Part shown: positions 1-15,118 of the stretch, one piece after another
How the letters are laid out: every line of letters begins with the position of its first letter
Position numbering within the stretch: the first letter of the stretch is position 1
NCBI RefSeq assembly: GCF_002245655.1
Contig: NZ_NOIH01000012.1
Coordinates: 117,386 to 181,385, forward strand
Source: Thauera propionica
GTDB lineage: Bacteria > Pseudomonadota > Gammaproteobacteria > Burkholderiales > Rhodocyclaceae
DNA: 64,000 bases
Direction: 5' to 3'
Notes under the pieces: generated by a model
Databases searched by the model: none
Seen by the model: the letters and a program-made list of their open reading frames with translations, nothing else
What the model was told of the DNA's origin: nothing
Program-made: the position numbers and the translations under genes

Positions 1-912
1 TCCGAATCGGTGGCGCTGGACGTGCTCGGGTTCAAGCTGCTGCGTGACATCGCGCCGGGCGAGGCGGTGCTGATCGATATCCAGGGCAATTTCCACAGCC
101 GCCAGTGCGCGAGCAAGACCGTCCAGGCGCCCTGCATGTTCGAGTTCGTCTATCTGGCGCGACCCGATTCGATCATCGACGGCGTGTCGGTGTACGAGTC
201 GCGCATGAAGATGGGCGAGTACCTCGCCGACAAGATGCGGCGCACGATGCCCAACGTGCACATCGACGTCGTCATTCCGATCCCGGATTCCAGCCGTCCT
301 TCGGCAATGCAGATGGCCGAGCGCCTCGGCCTGCCGTTCCGCGAGGGCTTCGTCAAGAACCGCTACATCGGCCGCACCTTCATCATGCCGGGCCAGGCCA
401 CGCGCAAGAAGTCGGTGCGCCAGAAGCTGAACACGATCCACCAGGAGTTCAGGGGCAAGAGCGTGCTGCTGGTCGACGACTCCATCGTGCGTGGCACGAC
501 GAGCAAGGAGATCGTCAACATGGCCCGCGAAGCGGGTGCCACAAAGGTCTATCTGGCCTCGGCCGCGCCTCCGGTTCGGTATGCGAACGTCTACGGCATC
601 GACATGCCGACGCGGGGCGAACTCATCGCATCCGATCGCAACGAAGACGAGATCTGCCGCGAGATCGGTGCCGATGGCCTGATCTACCAGGACCTCGACG
701 ACCTGAAGGCGTCGGTGCGCGCCCTGAATCCGTCGATCAGCTTCTTCGAGACCTCATGTTTCGACGGCTGCTACGTGACGGGCGACATCACTGCGGAATA
801 CCTGAACGGTGTCGAGAACCAGCGCGGTCAGGCCAAACCGTCGAAGAATGACAGTCACGACGACGAGGGCGGTCAGCTCGATCTCAACCTCGCCTCGAAT
901 TCCGACAACTGA
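1..912 (+). CDS. purF: Amidophosphoribosyltransferase (PurF), C-terminal part
   Basis: Makes 5-phosphoribosylamine from PRPP and glutamine, the first committed step of de novo purine synthesis, in the cytoplasm. The gene is cut by the left edge; the reading frame is open from base 1, so 303 residues of about 500 are seen. The N-terminal Ntn-type glutaminase with its catalytic Cys lies outside. What remains is the phosphoribosyltransferase half, with the PRPP-binding signature [14 protein letters not shown] near fragment residue 155. The tail is acidic and hydrophilic. metZ follows 63 bp downstream on the same strand, an order familiar from betaproteobacteria. Function is secure from the PRPP motif and the surrounding PurF-type sequence. 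Confidence 0.95.
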   Translation, partial: SESVALDVLGFKLLRDIAPGEAVLIDIQGNFHSRQCASKTVQAPCMFEFVYLARPDSIIDGVSVYESRMKMGEYLADKMRRTMPNVHIDVVIPIPDSSRPSAMQMAERLGLPFREGFVKNRYIGRTFIMPGQATRKKSVRQKLNTIHQEFRGKSVLLVDDSIVRGTTSKEIVNMAREAGATKVYLASAAPPVRYANVYGIDMPTRGELIASDRNEDEICREIGADGLIYQDLDDLKASVRALNPSISFFETSCFDGCYVTGDITAEYLNGVENQRGQAKPSKNDSHDDEGGQLDLNLASNSDN

Positions 913-975
913 GCCGATACACAAGCCGATTACCGAGCGGCCGCGAGGCCGCCGCCGCGACACCGACCGACTCCG

Positions 976-2160
976 ATGACCCTGCCCGACGACATCAGCC
1001 TCCACCCCGACACACTGGCGATTCGCGCCGGCATCGACCGCAGCCAGTTCGGCGAGCATAGCGAGGCGATGTACCTGACCTCGAGCTTCGTGTTCGAGAG
1101 CGCCGCGCAGGCTGCGGCGCGTTTCTCGGGAGCGGAGGAGGGCAACGTCTACGCCCGCTTCTCGAATCCGACCGTGACCGCGATGCAGACCCGTCTGGCT
1201 GCGCTCGAGGGCGCCGAAGCCTGTGTGGCCACGGCGTCGGGGATGTCGGCGATCCTGTCGCTGGCCATGGCGGTGCTGCAGGCGGGGGACCATGTCGTCG
1301 CGTCGAACGGCCTCTTCGGCGCAACCCAGCAGTTGTTCGGGAACATCCTGTCGAAGTTCGGCATCGAGACCAGCTTCGTGCCGGCCACCGACCTCAATGC
1401 CTATCGCGATGCCGTCCGCCCGCGCACCCGGCTGTTCTTCATCGAGACGCCATCCAATCCGCTCACCGAGGTGGTCGACATCGCCGGAGTGGCTGCCATC
1501 GCCCACGAGGCGGGCGCGCTGCTGGCAGTCGACAACTGCTTCTGCTCGCCCGCGCTGCAGCGTCCGCTGGAGTTCGGTGCCGATGTCGTCGTGCACTCGG
1601 CGACCAAGTACCTGGACGGGCAGGGCAGGGTGCTGGGCGGCGCGGTCGCGGGCCGGAAGGCCGTAACCGATGAGGTCTTCAAGTTCCTCCGCACCGCCGG
1701 GCCGACGCTGTCGCCGTTCAACGCCTGGGTCATCCTGAAGGGGCTGGAGACGCTGCGCTTGCGCATGGAGGCGCAGTCTGCGTCAGCGCTGGAACTGGCG
1801 CGCTGGCTCGAGGTGCAACCGGGCGTCGCCCGTGTCTACTACCCCGGTCTGCCTTCGCATCCGCAGCATGAACTGGCGATGCGGCAGCAGAAGACCGGCG
1901 GCGCCATCGTCAGCTTCGACGTCGAGGGCGGGCGCGACGCCGCGTGGAAGGTGGTCGACTCCACCCGCCTGATCTCCATCACCGCCAACCTGGGCGACAC
2001 CAAGTCCACGATCACCCACCCGGCGACCACGACCCATGGTCGCATCTCGCCCGAAGCACGGGCCGCGGCCGGCATCGGCGACGGCCTGCTGCGCGTGGCC
2101 GTGGGGCTGGAATCGGTCGAGGACCTGAAGGCAGATCTCGCGCGCGGACTGGTGCGCTAG
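976..2160 (+). CDS. metZ: O-succinylhomoserine sulfhydrylase
   Basis: A PLP enzyme of the Cys/Met metabolism family that makes homocysteine directly from O-succinylhomoserine and sulfide, giving a methionine route that bypasses cystathionine. The 394-residue length is normal. The PLP lysine is K211 in the SATKYLDGQG segment, which is the MetZ form of the motif. The N-terminal YARFSNPT and GMSAI segments are also typical of the family. The ATG at 976 is used. It follows purF with a 63-bp gap that holds a small GC hairpin (about 938-953) without a T-run, so readthrough from purF is possible. A relative such as MetB or MetC is less likely because of the K-Y-L-D-G-Q-G context. Confidence 0.93.
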   Translation: MTLPDDISLHPDTLAIRAGIDRSQFGEHSEAMYLTSSFVFESAAQAAARFSGAEEGNVYARFSNPTVTAMQTRLAALEGAEACVATASGMSAILSLAMAVLQAGDHVVASNGLFGATQQLFGNILSKFGIETSFVPATDLNAYRDAVRPRTRLFFIETPSNPLTEVVDIAGVAAIAHEAGALLAVDNCFCSPALQRPLEFGADVVVHSATKYLDGQGRVLGGAVAGRKAVTDEVFKFLRTAGPTLSPFNAWVILKGLETLRLRMEAQSASALELARWLEVQPGVARVYYPGLPSHPQHELAMRQQKTGGAIVSFDVEGGRDAAWKVVDSTRLISITANLGDTKSTITHPATTTHGRISPEARAAAGIGDGLLRVAVGLESVEDLKADLARGLVR

Positions 2161-2221
2161 GCCACATCCCAACCCCCGGGAAGATGGGGTCGTCACGGCG
2201 GGTCTTGGGCCTTGGTGCGGC

Positions 2222-2974
2222 CTAGCTAGAGAAGGGAGTGAAATCCCGTCCGTCGAACGCCAGCCCGCAGGCCTGCCCGTGCCAGTCCGGCAGCACATGC
2301 CGGACACAGGTGTGGCCATCCACCTCGAAGCGATGACAGGCCGGCCGATGGGTGTGGCCGTGCACCAGCGTCGGGTAGCCGTGCGCGCGCAGCAGCGTGG
2401 CGACCGCGTCGGCGTTGACGTCCATGATCTCCATCGTCTTCTCGGCCTTGGCCGTCTCGCTCTGCTGGCGCAGCGAGGCGATGAAGGCCTTGCGCGTGGC
2501 GAGCGGTTGGCCGAGGAAGCCTGCCTGCCATGCAGGGTTGCGCACCTGTCGGCGGAAGGCCTGGTAGGCGTGGTCGTCGGTACATAGCGCGTCGCCATGC
2601 GCGAGGAGCAGCGCCGAGGTGCCGGCGTTGCCGAAGCGCACCAGCGTAGGGTCGTCGAGCAGGGTGGCGCCGATGGTTTCGGCAAATCGGCGACCGGCGA
2701 GCAGGTCGCGGTTGCCGGTCATGAAGAAGACAGCCGTGCCGCCGTCGGCCAGCGCGCGGATCGCGGCAGCGATGCGTGCATTGAAGGGCGTGGTGAGGTC
2801 GTCGTCGCCCGCCCAGTACTCGAACAGGTCGCCGAGGATGAAGAGGCTCGCCGCCCGGCGCGCGGGGCCTGCCAGGAAGCCGAGAAAGGCGTCGACGTTG
2901 GCCGGCTCGTCCTCGTTGAGATGCAGGTCCGAAATGAACAATGCCGGAAGCGCCGCATGGACGGCTTCCGGCAT
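2222..2974 (-). CDS. lpxH: UDP-2,3-diacylglucosamine diphosphatase (LpxH)
   Basis: A peripheral-membrane metallophosphoesterase that cleaves UDP-2,3-diacylglucosamine to lipid X in lipid A synthesis. The metal-binding blocks are clear: FISDLHL, LGDLFEYW, TGNRDLL, LLAHGD and HGHTHRP, all in calcineurin-fold order. From the ATG at 2974 the protein has 250 residues, the usual LpxH size. The frame also stays open to a TTG at 3034, which would overlap the ppiB stop by 8 bp and add 20 Pro/Gly-rich residues. Neither start has a strong ribosome site, so the start is uncertain. It is the last gene of a reverse ppiA-ppiB-lpxH run and converges on metZ. Confidence 0.92.
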   Translation of the reverse strand: MPEAVHAALPALFISDLHLNEDEPANVDAFLGFLAGPARRAASLFILGDLFEYWAGDDDLTTPFNARIAAAIRALADGGTAVFFMTGNRDLLAGRRFAETIGATLLDDPTLVRFGNAGTSALLLAHGDALCTDDHAYQAFRRQVRNPAWQAGFLGQPLATRKAFIASLRQQSETAKAEKTMEIMDVNADAVATLLRAHGYPTLVHGHTHRPACHRFEVDGHTCVRHVLPDWHGQACGLAFDGRDFTPFSS

Positions 2975-3026
2975 GGGCTGCGGACACCCGCCCGGGGCGG
3001 GTGTCGCGTTGCCGTCGTGCGAGGAA

Positions 3027-3521
3027 TCAGACAACTTCGGCGCGCTCGATGACCACGTCTTCCTTCGGCACGTCCTGGTGGAAACCGCTGGAACCGGTCT
3101 TGACCTTGCGGATGGCGTCGACGACGTCCATGCCCTCGGTGACGCGGCCGAACACGCAGTAGCCCCAGCCCTGCAGGTCAGGCTTGGTGTGGTTGAGGAA
3201 GTCGTTGTCGGCGACGTTGATGAAGAACTGCGCGGTGGCCGAGTGCGGTGCCTGGGTGCGGGCCATGGCGATGGTGCCGCGTTCGTTCTTGAGGCCGTTG
3301 TCGGCTTCGTTCTTGATCTGCTCGCCGGTCGGCTTCTGGTTCATGCCGGGCTCGAAGCCGCCGCCCTGGATCATGAAACCGTCGATGACACGGTGGAAGA
3401 TGGTGTTGTTGTAGTGGCCCGCCTCGACGTATGCGAGGAAGTTGGCGACGGTGACGGGCGCCTTCTCCGCGTCGAGTTCGAGGGTGATGACGCCGTGGTT
3501 GGTGTGCAGCTTGACTGCCAT
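3027..3521 (-). CDS. ppiB: Peptidyl-prolyl cis-trans isomerase B, cytoplasmic cyclophilin
   Basis: Cyclophilin-type prolyl isomerase, 164 residues, with no signal peptide, so cytoplasmic. Family hallmarks are [13 protein letters not shown], the MAR-containing block ([19 protein letters not shown]) and WGYCVFGRV. The ATG at 3521 has a good AGGAG site just upstream; longer frame extensions run into ppiA and are not used. It lies 68 bp after ppiA, its close tandem paralogue with a signal peptide, and directly before lpxH. The pair probably arose by duplication and serves different compartments. Confidence 0.95.
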   Translation of the reverse strand: MAVKLHTNHGVITLELDAEKAPVTVANFLAYVEAGHYNNTIFHRVIDGFMIQGGGFEPGMNQKPTGEQIKNEADNGLKNERGTIAMARTQAPHSATAQFFINVADNDFLNHTKPDLQGWGYCVFGRVTEGMDVVDAIRKVKTGSSGFHQDVPKEDVVIERAEVV

Positions 3522-3589
3522 GTGTCGTTCTCCTGGGTGATTGTGTCCCCACCACGCTCGGGCGCGGCGGGCGTTTTGTACGCGTGCTC

Positions 3590-4171
3590 TTACTTGGCCG
3601 CCTTCTTCGCCGCGGCCTCGAGCACGCGGGCGCTCTCGACGACGACGGCTTCGACCGGCACGTTCTGGTGGAAGCCGCGGTTGCCGGTGGCGACCTTGCC
3701 GATCTTGTCGACCACGTCCATGCCCTTCACGACCTTGCCGAACACGGCATAGCCCCAGCCGTCGCGCGACGGGTAGTCGAGGAAGGTGTTGGGCACGAGG
3801 TTGATGAAGAACTGCGAACTGGCCGAGTGCGGATCGGCGGTGCGGGCCATGGCCAGCGTACCGCGCTCGTTCTTGAGGCCGTTCTTGGCCTCGTTCTCGA
3901 TCGGCGCGCGGGTGCTCTTCTGCTTCATGTCGGTGTCGAAGCCGCCGCCCTGGATCATGAAGCCGTCGATGACACGGTGGAACACTGTGCCGTTGTAGTG
4001 GCCGTCCTTGACGTACTGGACGAAGTTCTCTGCCGACTTCGGCGCCTTGTCGGCGAAGACTTCGACCACGATCTCGCCCTGGTTGGTCTTCAGTTCGACC
4101 ATCGGATTGGCGGCCAGTGCGCTCAACGCGGTCGTCGCCAGCGCGACAAAGGCGATCAGGTGCTTTCTCAT
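3590..4171 (-). CDS. ppiA: Peptidyl-prolyl cis-trans isomerase A, periplasmic cyclophilin
   Basis: Cyclophilin-fold prolyl isomerase of 193 residues. The ATG at 4171 has a GGAG site and gives a classical Sec signal peptide ([20 protein letters not shown], cleaved after ALA), so it acts in the periplasm on folding exported proteins. The core carries [32 protein letters not shown] and WGYAVFGKV. The C-terminus ends in an Ala/Lys-rich tail. It heads the reverse ppiA-ppiB-lpxH run and diverges from cysS across about 236 bp that must hold both promoters; I could not assign clear boxes there. Confidence 0.95.
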   Translation of the reverse strand: MRKHLIAFVALATTALSALAANPMVELKTNQGEIVVEVFADKAPKSAENFVQYVKDGHYNGTVFHRVIDGFMIQGGGFDTDMKQKSTRAPIENEAKNGLKNERGTLAMARTADPHSASSQFFINLVPNTFLDYPSRDGWGYAVFGKVVKGMDVVDKIGKVATGNRGFHQNVPVEAVVVESARVLEAAAKKAAK

Positions 4172-4407
4172 GGAATCTCCGGTACTTGGCCGTGCGGCCC
4201 TGGGCTGAATGGGAGGGGGTCGCAAGCCTTGTGGGCCCTTTCCGGCTGGACGGGCGGACGAAATGGCGGGCAAGGCGGCCGTGGTATATTTGCGGCCTGC
4301 CGTTGCGGGCCTCTGGCTGCAGAACGACGCAAGATTCTAGCAACAAGGCCCACCCCTCACAATCGCGCTGCCAGCGTGGTTTCCCGTTCCGTTTCCCAGT
4401 TCTCCCG

Positions 4408-5793
4408 ATGCTCACGATCTACAACACCCTGTCGCGCAACAAGGAAGTCTTCACCCCGATCGAACCCGGCAAGGTCCGCATGTACGTCTGCGGCATGACG
4501 GTGTATGACTTCTGTCACCTCGGGCATGCGCGCGTGATGGTCGTGTTCGACATGGTGGCGCGCTGGTTGCGCGCGAGCGGGCTGGACGTGACCTACGTGC
4601 GCAACATCACCGACATCGACGACAAGATCATTCGCCGGGCGCAGGAGAACGGCGAATCGATCCGCCAGTTGACCGACCGCTTCATCGCCGCGATGCACGA
4701 GGACGCCGACGCGCTCGGCGTGCTGCGTCCCGACCACGAGCCGCGCGCGACCGACTACGTTGCGCAGATGCAATCGCTGATCTCGCGCCTCGAGCAGAAG
4801 GGCCTGGCCTACGTCGCCGCCAACCGCGACGTCTGCTACGCCGTGCGCAAGTTCGAGGGTTACGGCAAGCTGTCGGGCAAGTCGCTCGATGAACTGCGCG
4901 CCGGCGAGCGTGTGGATGTGGCCCAGGACAAGAATGACCCGCTCGACTTCGTGCTGTGGAAGCACGCCAAGACGGAGGAACCGGGCGAGGTGAAGTGGGC
5001 ATCGCCCTGGGGCGAGGGCCGTCCCGGCTGGCACATCGAGTGCTCGGCGATGAGCTCGGACCTGCTCGGCGACCACTTCGACATCCATGGCGGCGGTATG
5101 GACCTGCAGTTCCCTCACCACGAGAACGAGATCGCCCAGTCCGAGGGTGCGCATGGCCACACCTTCGTCAATTACTGGATGCACAACGGCTTCGTGCGCG
5201 TTGATGACGAGAAGATGTCGAAGTCGCTCGGCAACTTCTTCACCATCCGCGAGGTGCTGCAGAAGTACGACCCAGAAGTGGTGCGATTCTTCATCCTGCG
5301 CGCGCAGTACCGCAGCGCGCTGAACTACTCGGATGCCCACCTGGAGGACGCACGCAGTTCGCTGACCCGTCTCTATACCGCACTGAAGAACGTGCCGGTC
5401 GAGGGCGTGGCAGAGGTCGACTGGAACGAGGCGCATGCGAAGCGCTTCCGCGCGGCGATGGACGACGACTTCAACACTGCCGAGGCGGTCGCCGTGCTGT
5501 TCGAGCTGGCGAACGAGGTCAATCGCAGCATCTCCCCTGGGCTGGCGTGCCAGCTGAAGGCGCTGGGCGGCGTGCTCGGCCTGCTCGAGCGCGACCCCGT
5601 CGCCTTCCTGCAGGCGGGGGCGCCGGATGCCGGGGGCCTCGATGCCGAAACCATCGAGGCCCGCATCGCCGCCCGCGCTGCAGCGAAGAAGTCGAGGGAT
5701 TACGCGGAAGCGGACCGCATCCGTGCCGAGCTGACCGGCGCCGGTGTGATCCTCGAGGACGGTCCCGGCGGCACCACCTGGCGTCGCGCCTGA
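4408..5793 (+). CDS. cysS: Cysteinyl-tRNA synthetase
   Basis: Class I aminoacyl-tRNA synthetase that charges tRNA-Cys. The protein has 461 residues, the normal size. Key motifs: [19 protein letters not shown] (zinc-ligand Cys plus the HIGH-type site), the WHIECSAMS zinc region, and [12 protein letters not shown] (KMSKS loop). The C-terminal anticodon-binding DALR region ends with an [11 protein letters not shown] block. The start is the ATG at 4408, preceded by no strong ribosome site. A hairpin terminator stands between it and convergent dnaJ. Confidence 0.97.
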   Translation: MLTIYNTLSRNKEVFTPIEPGKVRMYVCGMTVYDFCHLGHARVMVVFDMVARWLRASGLDVTYVRNITDIDDKIIRRAQENGESIRQLTDRFIAAMHEDADALGVLRPDHEPRATDYVAQMQSLISRLEQKGLAYVAANRDVCYAVRKFEGYGKLSGKSLDELRAGERVDVAQDKNDPLDFVLWKHAKTEEPGEVKWASPWGEGRPGWHIECSAMSSDLLGDHFDIHGGGMDLQFPHHENEIAQSEGAHGHTFVNYWMHNGFVRVDDEKMSKSLGNFFTIREVLQKYDPEVVRFFILRAQYRSALNYSDAHLEDARSSLTRLYTALKNVPVEGVAEVDWNEAHAKRFRAAMDDDFNTAEAVAVLFELANEVNRSISPGLACQLKALGGVLGLLERDPVAFLQAGAPDAGGLDAETIEARIAARAAAKKSRDYAEADRIRAELTGAGVILEDGPGGTTWRRA

Positions 5794-5871
5794 ACGACCA
5801 GGACGAGCGCCGCCACCGCGATGGCGGCTGTTCCCTGCCGGCGAGGTCGGCCTGATTCGGCCGGATAGCAA

Positions 5872-5908
5872 TACGCCCGCCCTGCGCTGACGCAGGAGCG
5901 GGCGTTTT
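5872..5908. terminator. Bidirectional intrinsic terminator between cysS and dnaJ
   Basis: A GC-rich stem pairs ACGCCCGC at the left with GCGGGCGT at the right, with an inner CTGCG/CGCAG stem, followed by TTTT. It sits between the convergent genes cysS and dnaJ and could end transcripts from both sides. Confidence 0.75.
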
Positions 5909-5958
5909 GCCTGGTGCGACTGCTCGGGCTTCGCTTGTCGCAGCCTTTCCGCAGGCGC

Positions 5959-7080
<1,122 letters not shown>

Positions 7081-7109
7081 GGTGCGTCGCTCAGTCTGGT
7101 ATCAAGCAA

Positions 7110-7151
7110 AGGCCGAGCCGGCACCGGAGCAGGGCTCCGGCGGGGCTCGGC
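7110..7151 (-). terminator. Hairpin between dnaK and dnaJ (attenuator-like)
   Basis: Read on the minus strand, a long GC stem (GGCCGAGCC pairing with GGCTCGGCC, plus an inner CCGGAGC/GCTCCGG stem) is followed by TTTGCTT. It may lower readthrough from dnaK into dnaJ or protect the dnaK mRNA end. The T-run is short, so termination would be partial. Confidence 0.5.
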
Positions 7152-7176
7152 CGCGAAGGATTCGCCAGAGTGACGA

Positions 7177-9105
<1,929 letters not shown>

Positions 9106-9166
9106 GAGTGTTCCTTTTCAGTCTGTATTCGGGAGGCGCTGCTCGTTGCGCGCCGGTCTGGATCGA

Positions 9167-9194
9167 ATATGGGGTGGCGCAGTCCGGTTTCAAG
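9167..9194 (-). promoter_or_regulatory. Sigma-32 (heat-shock) promoter of dnaK
   Basis: On the minus strand CTTGAAA (9188-9194) is followed after 13 bases by CCCCATAT (9167-9174). This is nearly the textbook sigma-32 consensus, placed between grpE and dnaK, about 62 bp before the dnaK ATG. Confidence 0.85.
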
Positions 9195-9212
9195 CGGCAG
9201 CGCGCAGATTCC

Positions 9213-9779
9213 TTACTGGCCCTTGGCCTTCGCCACCATCACCAGCGCCGGGCGGACGACGCGCTCGTTGAGCAGGTAGCCTTTCTGCAGCACGGTGACG
9301 ACCGTGTTGGGTTCGGCATCCGACTCGACCGCGCTGATTGCCTGGTGCTTGTTCGGGTCGAACTTCTGACCGACCGGGTTCTCTTCCGTGAGGTTGGCGC
9401 TTTCGAAGGCGGCAACGAGTTGCTTCAGCGTGAGCTCCACGCCTTCGCGCAGCTTTTCGACGGTCTGGTTCTCCACCGCGAGTGCGGCTTCCAGGCTGTC
9501 CTTCACCGGCAGCATCGCGGTCGCGAACTTCTCCGCGGCAAACTTGGATGCCTTGGCGATGTCTTCCTGCGCACGGCGGCGAACGTTCTCGGTCTCGGCC
9601 TTGGCGCGCAGCCAGGCGTCGTGATGCTCGGCGGCCTTCAGTTCGGCCTGGCGCAGGCTTTCCTCGAGGCTGGGCATGCTGTCGGTCGTCGGTGTTGCTT
9701 CCTGAGCCGCAGGCGCTTCGGTGGCAGTCTGGGTCTGCAGTTCATCGGCGGGCGGCGTCGAAGGATTCTGTTCCTGCAT
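9213..9779 (-). CDS. grpE: Nucleotide exchange factor GrpE
   Basis: Exchanges ADP for ATP on DnaK. From the ATG at 9779, which has a GGGAG site, the protein has 188 residues. It begins with a disordered Gln/Thr/Pro/Ala-rich arm, then the long dimeric coiled coil ([20 protein letters not shown], with the family ENVRRR block), and ends with the beta-wing domain containing [16 protein letters not shown] and the [15 protein letters not shown] end. The frame extends upstream to about 9914 but crosses the heat-shock promoter, so the later ATG is preferred. First gene of the grpE-dnaK-dnaJ set. Confidence 0.96.
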   Translation of the reverse strand: MQEQNPSTPPADELQTQTATEAPAAQEATPTTDSMPSLEESLRQAELKAAEHHDAWLRAKAETENVRRRAQEDIAKASKFAAEKFATAMLPVKDSLEAALAVENQTVEKLREGVELTLKQLVAAFESANLTEENPVGQKFDPNKHQAISAVESDAEPNTVVTVLQKGYLLNERVVRPALVMVAKAKGQ

Positions 9780-9812
9780 GGATGGGGCTCCCGTAAATTC
9801 CTGACGCTGGTA

Positions 9813-9839
9813 CATTGGGGTCCGTCTGGGGATTTCAAG
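9813..9839 (-). promoter_or_regulatory. Sigma-32 (heat-shock) promoter of grpE
   Basis: On the minus strand CTTGAAA (9833-9839) is followed after 12 bases by CCCCAATG (9813-9820), a good match to the heat-shock consensus, 34 bp before the grpE start codon. Confidence 0.75.
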
Positions 9840-9876
9840 GCCTGAGAAACGCATTTTTTCGGCCTGGGTGTGATGC

Positions 9877-10101
9877 ATGAGAACGAGTGAGCTGGCCGCG
9901 CTGCCGATGCGCAATCTCGCAGAGGCCGAAGTGCTGGTGTGTCAGGTGCGGCAGGCGCTTCATGACCGAGGCGTGGTGCTGCGCGCGCCGCCGCCGGTGC
10001 CCGACAGTTGCTGCGGGCGCGGCTGCAACGGCTGCGTGTGGGAGGGCTACTACGCGGCGCTGCGTTTCTGGCGCGAGGATGCCATCGCCCTGCTGGCCTG
10101 A
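9877..10101 (+). CDS. Small oxidoreductase-like (Cys-rich) protein
   Basis: A 74-residue protein with the signature of the oxidoreductase-like family (Pfam Oxidored-like): a Pro-rich lead into [14 protein letters not shown], with four closely spaced cysteines, then an aromatic helix. The cysteines could bind a metal or act in redox chemistry; no biochemical role is established for the family. The gene diverges from grpE, whose promoter lies about 40 bp to the left, and precedes gyrA by 99 bp. The ATG at 9877 is the first start after that promoter region. Confidence 0.75.
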   Translation: MRTSELAALPMRNLAEAEVLVCQVRQALHDRGVVLRAPPPVPDSCCGRGCNGCVWEGYYAALRFWREDAIALLA

Positions 10102-10165
10102 TCGCACGCCGCACGTGCGCCAACGCCCGGGGCGGGGCGGCCTGGAGGCGCACGTGTTAATATTT

Positions 10166-10183
10166 CGCGTTTTGGTAAACGCG
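10166..10183 (+). promoter_or_regulatory. Hairpin in the gyrA leader
   Basis: CGCGTTT, a TGGT loop, and AAACGCG make a perfect 7-bp stem 17 bp before the gyrA ATG, in place of a visible Shine-Dalgarno site. It could be an mRNA leader structure or an operator. No T-run follows, so it is not a terminator. Confidence 0.45.
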
Positions 10184-10200
10184 GCACGTCCGCTCCCAGC

Positions 10201-12854
<2,654 letters not shown>

Positions 12855-12855
<1 letters not shown>

Positions 12856-13952
12856 TGAGCCGCGTTTGGAACTTCAGCGCCGGTCCCGCGGTGCTGCCCG
12901 AGGAGGTCTTGCGCCAGGCCGCCGACGAGATGCTCGACTGGCACGGCTCGGGCATGGGCGTGATGGAGATGAGCCATCGCGGCAAGGAGTTCACCGCCAT
13001 CGCGGAGCAGGCCGAGGCCGACCTGCGCGAGCTGCTTGCGGTGCCGGCGAACTACCGCATCCTGTTCATGCAGGGCGGGGCGATCGCCGAGAACGCGATC
13101 ATCCCGATGAACCTGATGGGCGACAAGCGGGTGGCGGACTACGTGGTCACCGGCTCGTGGACGCAGAAGTCGCAGAAGGAAGCGCGCAAGTACGCCGAGG
13201 TGAATATCGCCGCCACATCCGAGGCGAGCGGCTTCACCACCGTGCCGCCGATGGCGGACTGGAAGCTGTCGGCCGATCCGGCCTACGTGTTCACCTGTAC
13301 CAACGAGACCATCGGTGGCGTCGAGTACCCCTTCGAGCCCGATCTGGCGCAGATCGGCCGGGGTGGGGTGCCGGTGGTGGCCGACATGTCCTCGCACATC
13401 CTGTCGCGCGTGATCGACGTGTCGAAATACGGCCTGATCTTCGGTGGCGCGCAGAAGAACATCGGTCCGGCGGGCCTGACCATCGTGATCGTGCGCGATG
13501 ACCTGCTGGGTCGCGCCATGCCGCACTGCCCGAGCGCCTTCGACTACAAGACCGTGGCCGACAACGGTTCGATGTACAACACGCCGCCGACCTACGCGAT
13601 CTACATCGCCGGCCTGGTGTTCCAGTGGCTCAAGCGCCAGGGCGGCGTGGCGGCGATCGAAGCGCAGAACATCGCCAAGGCGGAACTGCTGTACGACTTC
13701 CTCGACGGCAGCGACTTCTACGAAAATCGGGTCGATCCGGCGTGCCGCTCGCGCATGAACGTGCCCTTCTTCCTGAAGGACGAGGCGCTCAACGACACCT
13801 TCCTGGCCGAGGCCAAGGCGGCGGGGCTGTTGCAACTGAAGGGGCACAAGTCGGTCGGCGGCATGCGCGCGTCGATCTACAACGCCATGCCGCTGGCCGG
13901 CGTGCAGGCCCTCGTCGATTTCATGCGCGACTTCGCCGCGCGCAAGGCATGA
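12855..13952 (+). CDS. serC: Phosphoserine aminotransferase
   Basis: PLP enzyme that turns 3-phosphohydroxypyruvate into phosphoserine in serine synthesis and also serves pyridoxine synthesis. The ATG at 12855 overlaps the gyrA stop and sits behind GGAGAG; a GTG one codon earlier is possible. The protein has 365 residues. Family blocks include [14 protein letters not shown] at the N-terminus, MQGGA, and [12 protein letters not shown] around the PLP lysine. It opens the serC-pheA-hisC-tyrA-aroA run, so serine and aromatic amino acid synthesis share transcription. Confidence 0.96.
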
Positions 13953-13975
13953 AGGATTGACCGAGTGATTCGAGC

Positions 13976-15046
13976 ATGAGCGACGAACTGCTGAAGCTGC
14001 GCAACGAGATCGACCGCCTCGACGAGGAGATCCTTGCCCGCCTGTCCGAGCGCGCACGCTGCGCGCAGCGCGTGGGTGAGGTGAAGAAGGGCAATGCCCC
14101 TTTCTACCGCCCGGAGCGCGAGGCGCAGGTGCTGCGCCGCCTGGCTGAGCTCAACCCCGGCCCGCTGCCGGCCGACGCGGTCAAGAGCGTGTTCCGCGAG
14201 ATCATGTCGGTCTGCCTCGGGCTCGAACACCCGCAGCGCGTGGCCTATCTCGGGCCGGCGGGCACGTTTTCGGAAAGCGCGAGCCGCAAGCAGTTCGGTT
14301 CGGCGCCCAACTTCATGGCGATGGCGACGATCGAGGACGTGTTTCGTGCGGTCGAGGCAGGCAATGCCGACTATGGCGTCGTCCCGGTGGAGAACTCCAC
14401 AGAGGGCGCGGTCAGCATCACGCTCGATCTGCTGCTGGCCAGCCCGGTGAAGGTGTGCGGCGAGGTCAATCTGCGCATCCACCAGCAGCTGATGTCGCGC
14501 GCCGACGGCATCGGCGCCGCAAAGCGCATCTACTCGCATGCGCAGTCGCTGGCGCAGTGCCATGAATGGCTCAACCGCAACCTGCCGCACCTGCCGCGCA
14601 TTCCGGTGGCGAGCAATGCCGAGGCCGCGCGCCTGGCGGGCGAGGACCCGGAATCCTGCGCAATTGCCGGCGAGGCCGCTGCGCAGCTTTACGGCCTGAA
14701 CATCCTGGCGCCGAACATCGAGGATGACCCGAACAACACCACGCGCTTCCTGGTCATTGCCGACCACGACGCCGGCGCGTCGGGCAGGGATCGCACCTCG
14801 CTGGTGTTTTCGGCACCGAACCGCCCCGGCGCGATCCACACCTTGCTCGAGCCGCTGGCGCAGCATGGCGTGGACATGACCAAGCTGCAGTCGCGGCCGG
14901 CGCAGTCCGGCCTGTGGGAGTACGTGTTCTACGCCGACATCCAGGGCCACCAGAGCGACCCCGCGGTCGCGGCCGCCCTGAAGGCGCTCAGCGAGCGTGC
15001 CGCCTTCCTGAAGGTGCTCGGTTCCTACCCCGTCGCAGCAATCTGA
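13976..15046 (+). CDS. pheA: Bifunctional chorismate mutase / prephenate dehydratase
   Basis: P-protein of phenylalanine synthesis: chorismate to prephenate to phenylpyruvate. In 356 residues it has an AroQ-type chorismate mutase at about 1-85 (LRNEIDRLDEEILARLSER), a prephenate dehydratase at about 90-270 (YLGPAGTFSE, PVENSTEGAVS, NNTTRFLVI), and a C-terminal ACT domain at about 280-356 (GAIHTLLEPLAQHGVDMTKL, SRP) that binds phenylalanine for feedback control. Starts at the ATG, 24 bp after serC. Confidence 0.97.
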   Translation: MSDELLKLRNEIDRLDEEILARLSERARCAQRVGEVKKGNAPFYRPEREAQVLRRLAELNPGPLPADAVKSVFREIMSVCLGLEHPQRVAYLGPAGTFSESASRKQFGSAPNFMAMATIEDVFRAVEAGNADYGVVPVENSTEGAVSITLDLLLASPVKVCGEVNLRIHQQLMSRADGIGAAKRIYSHAQSLAQCHEWLNRNLPHLPRIPVASNAEAARLAGEDPESCAIAGEAAAQLYGLNILAPNIEDDPNNTTRFLVIADHDAGASGRDRTSLVFSAPNRPGAIHTLLEPLAQHGVDMTKLQSRPAQSGLWEYVFYADIQGHQSDPAVAAALKALSERAAFLKVLGSYPVAAI

Positions 15047-15118
15047 CTCCGCGGGCGGCGCAGTGCCGCCCGCCCACCTTGAAGAACGAACACGGCCGCG
15101 TGCCACGAGGAGACCGCC

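Noticed and set aside
3027..4415. One 462-codon reverse frame covering both cyclophilins
   Set aside because: Only its last 164 codons match ppiB, from an ATG with a good ribosome site; the rest is out of frame with ppiA.
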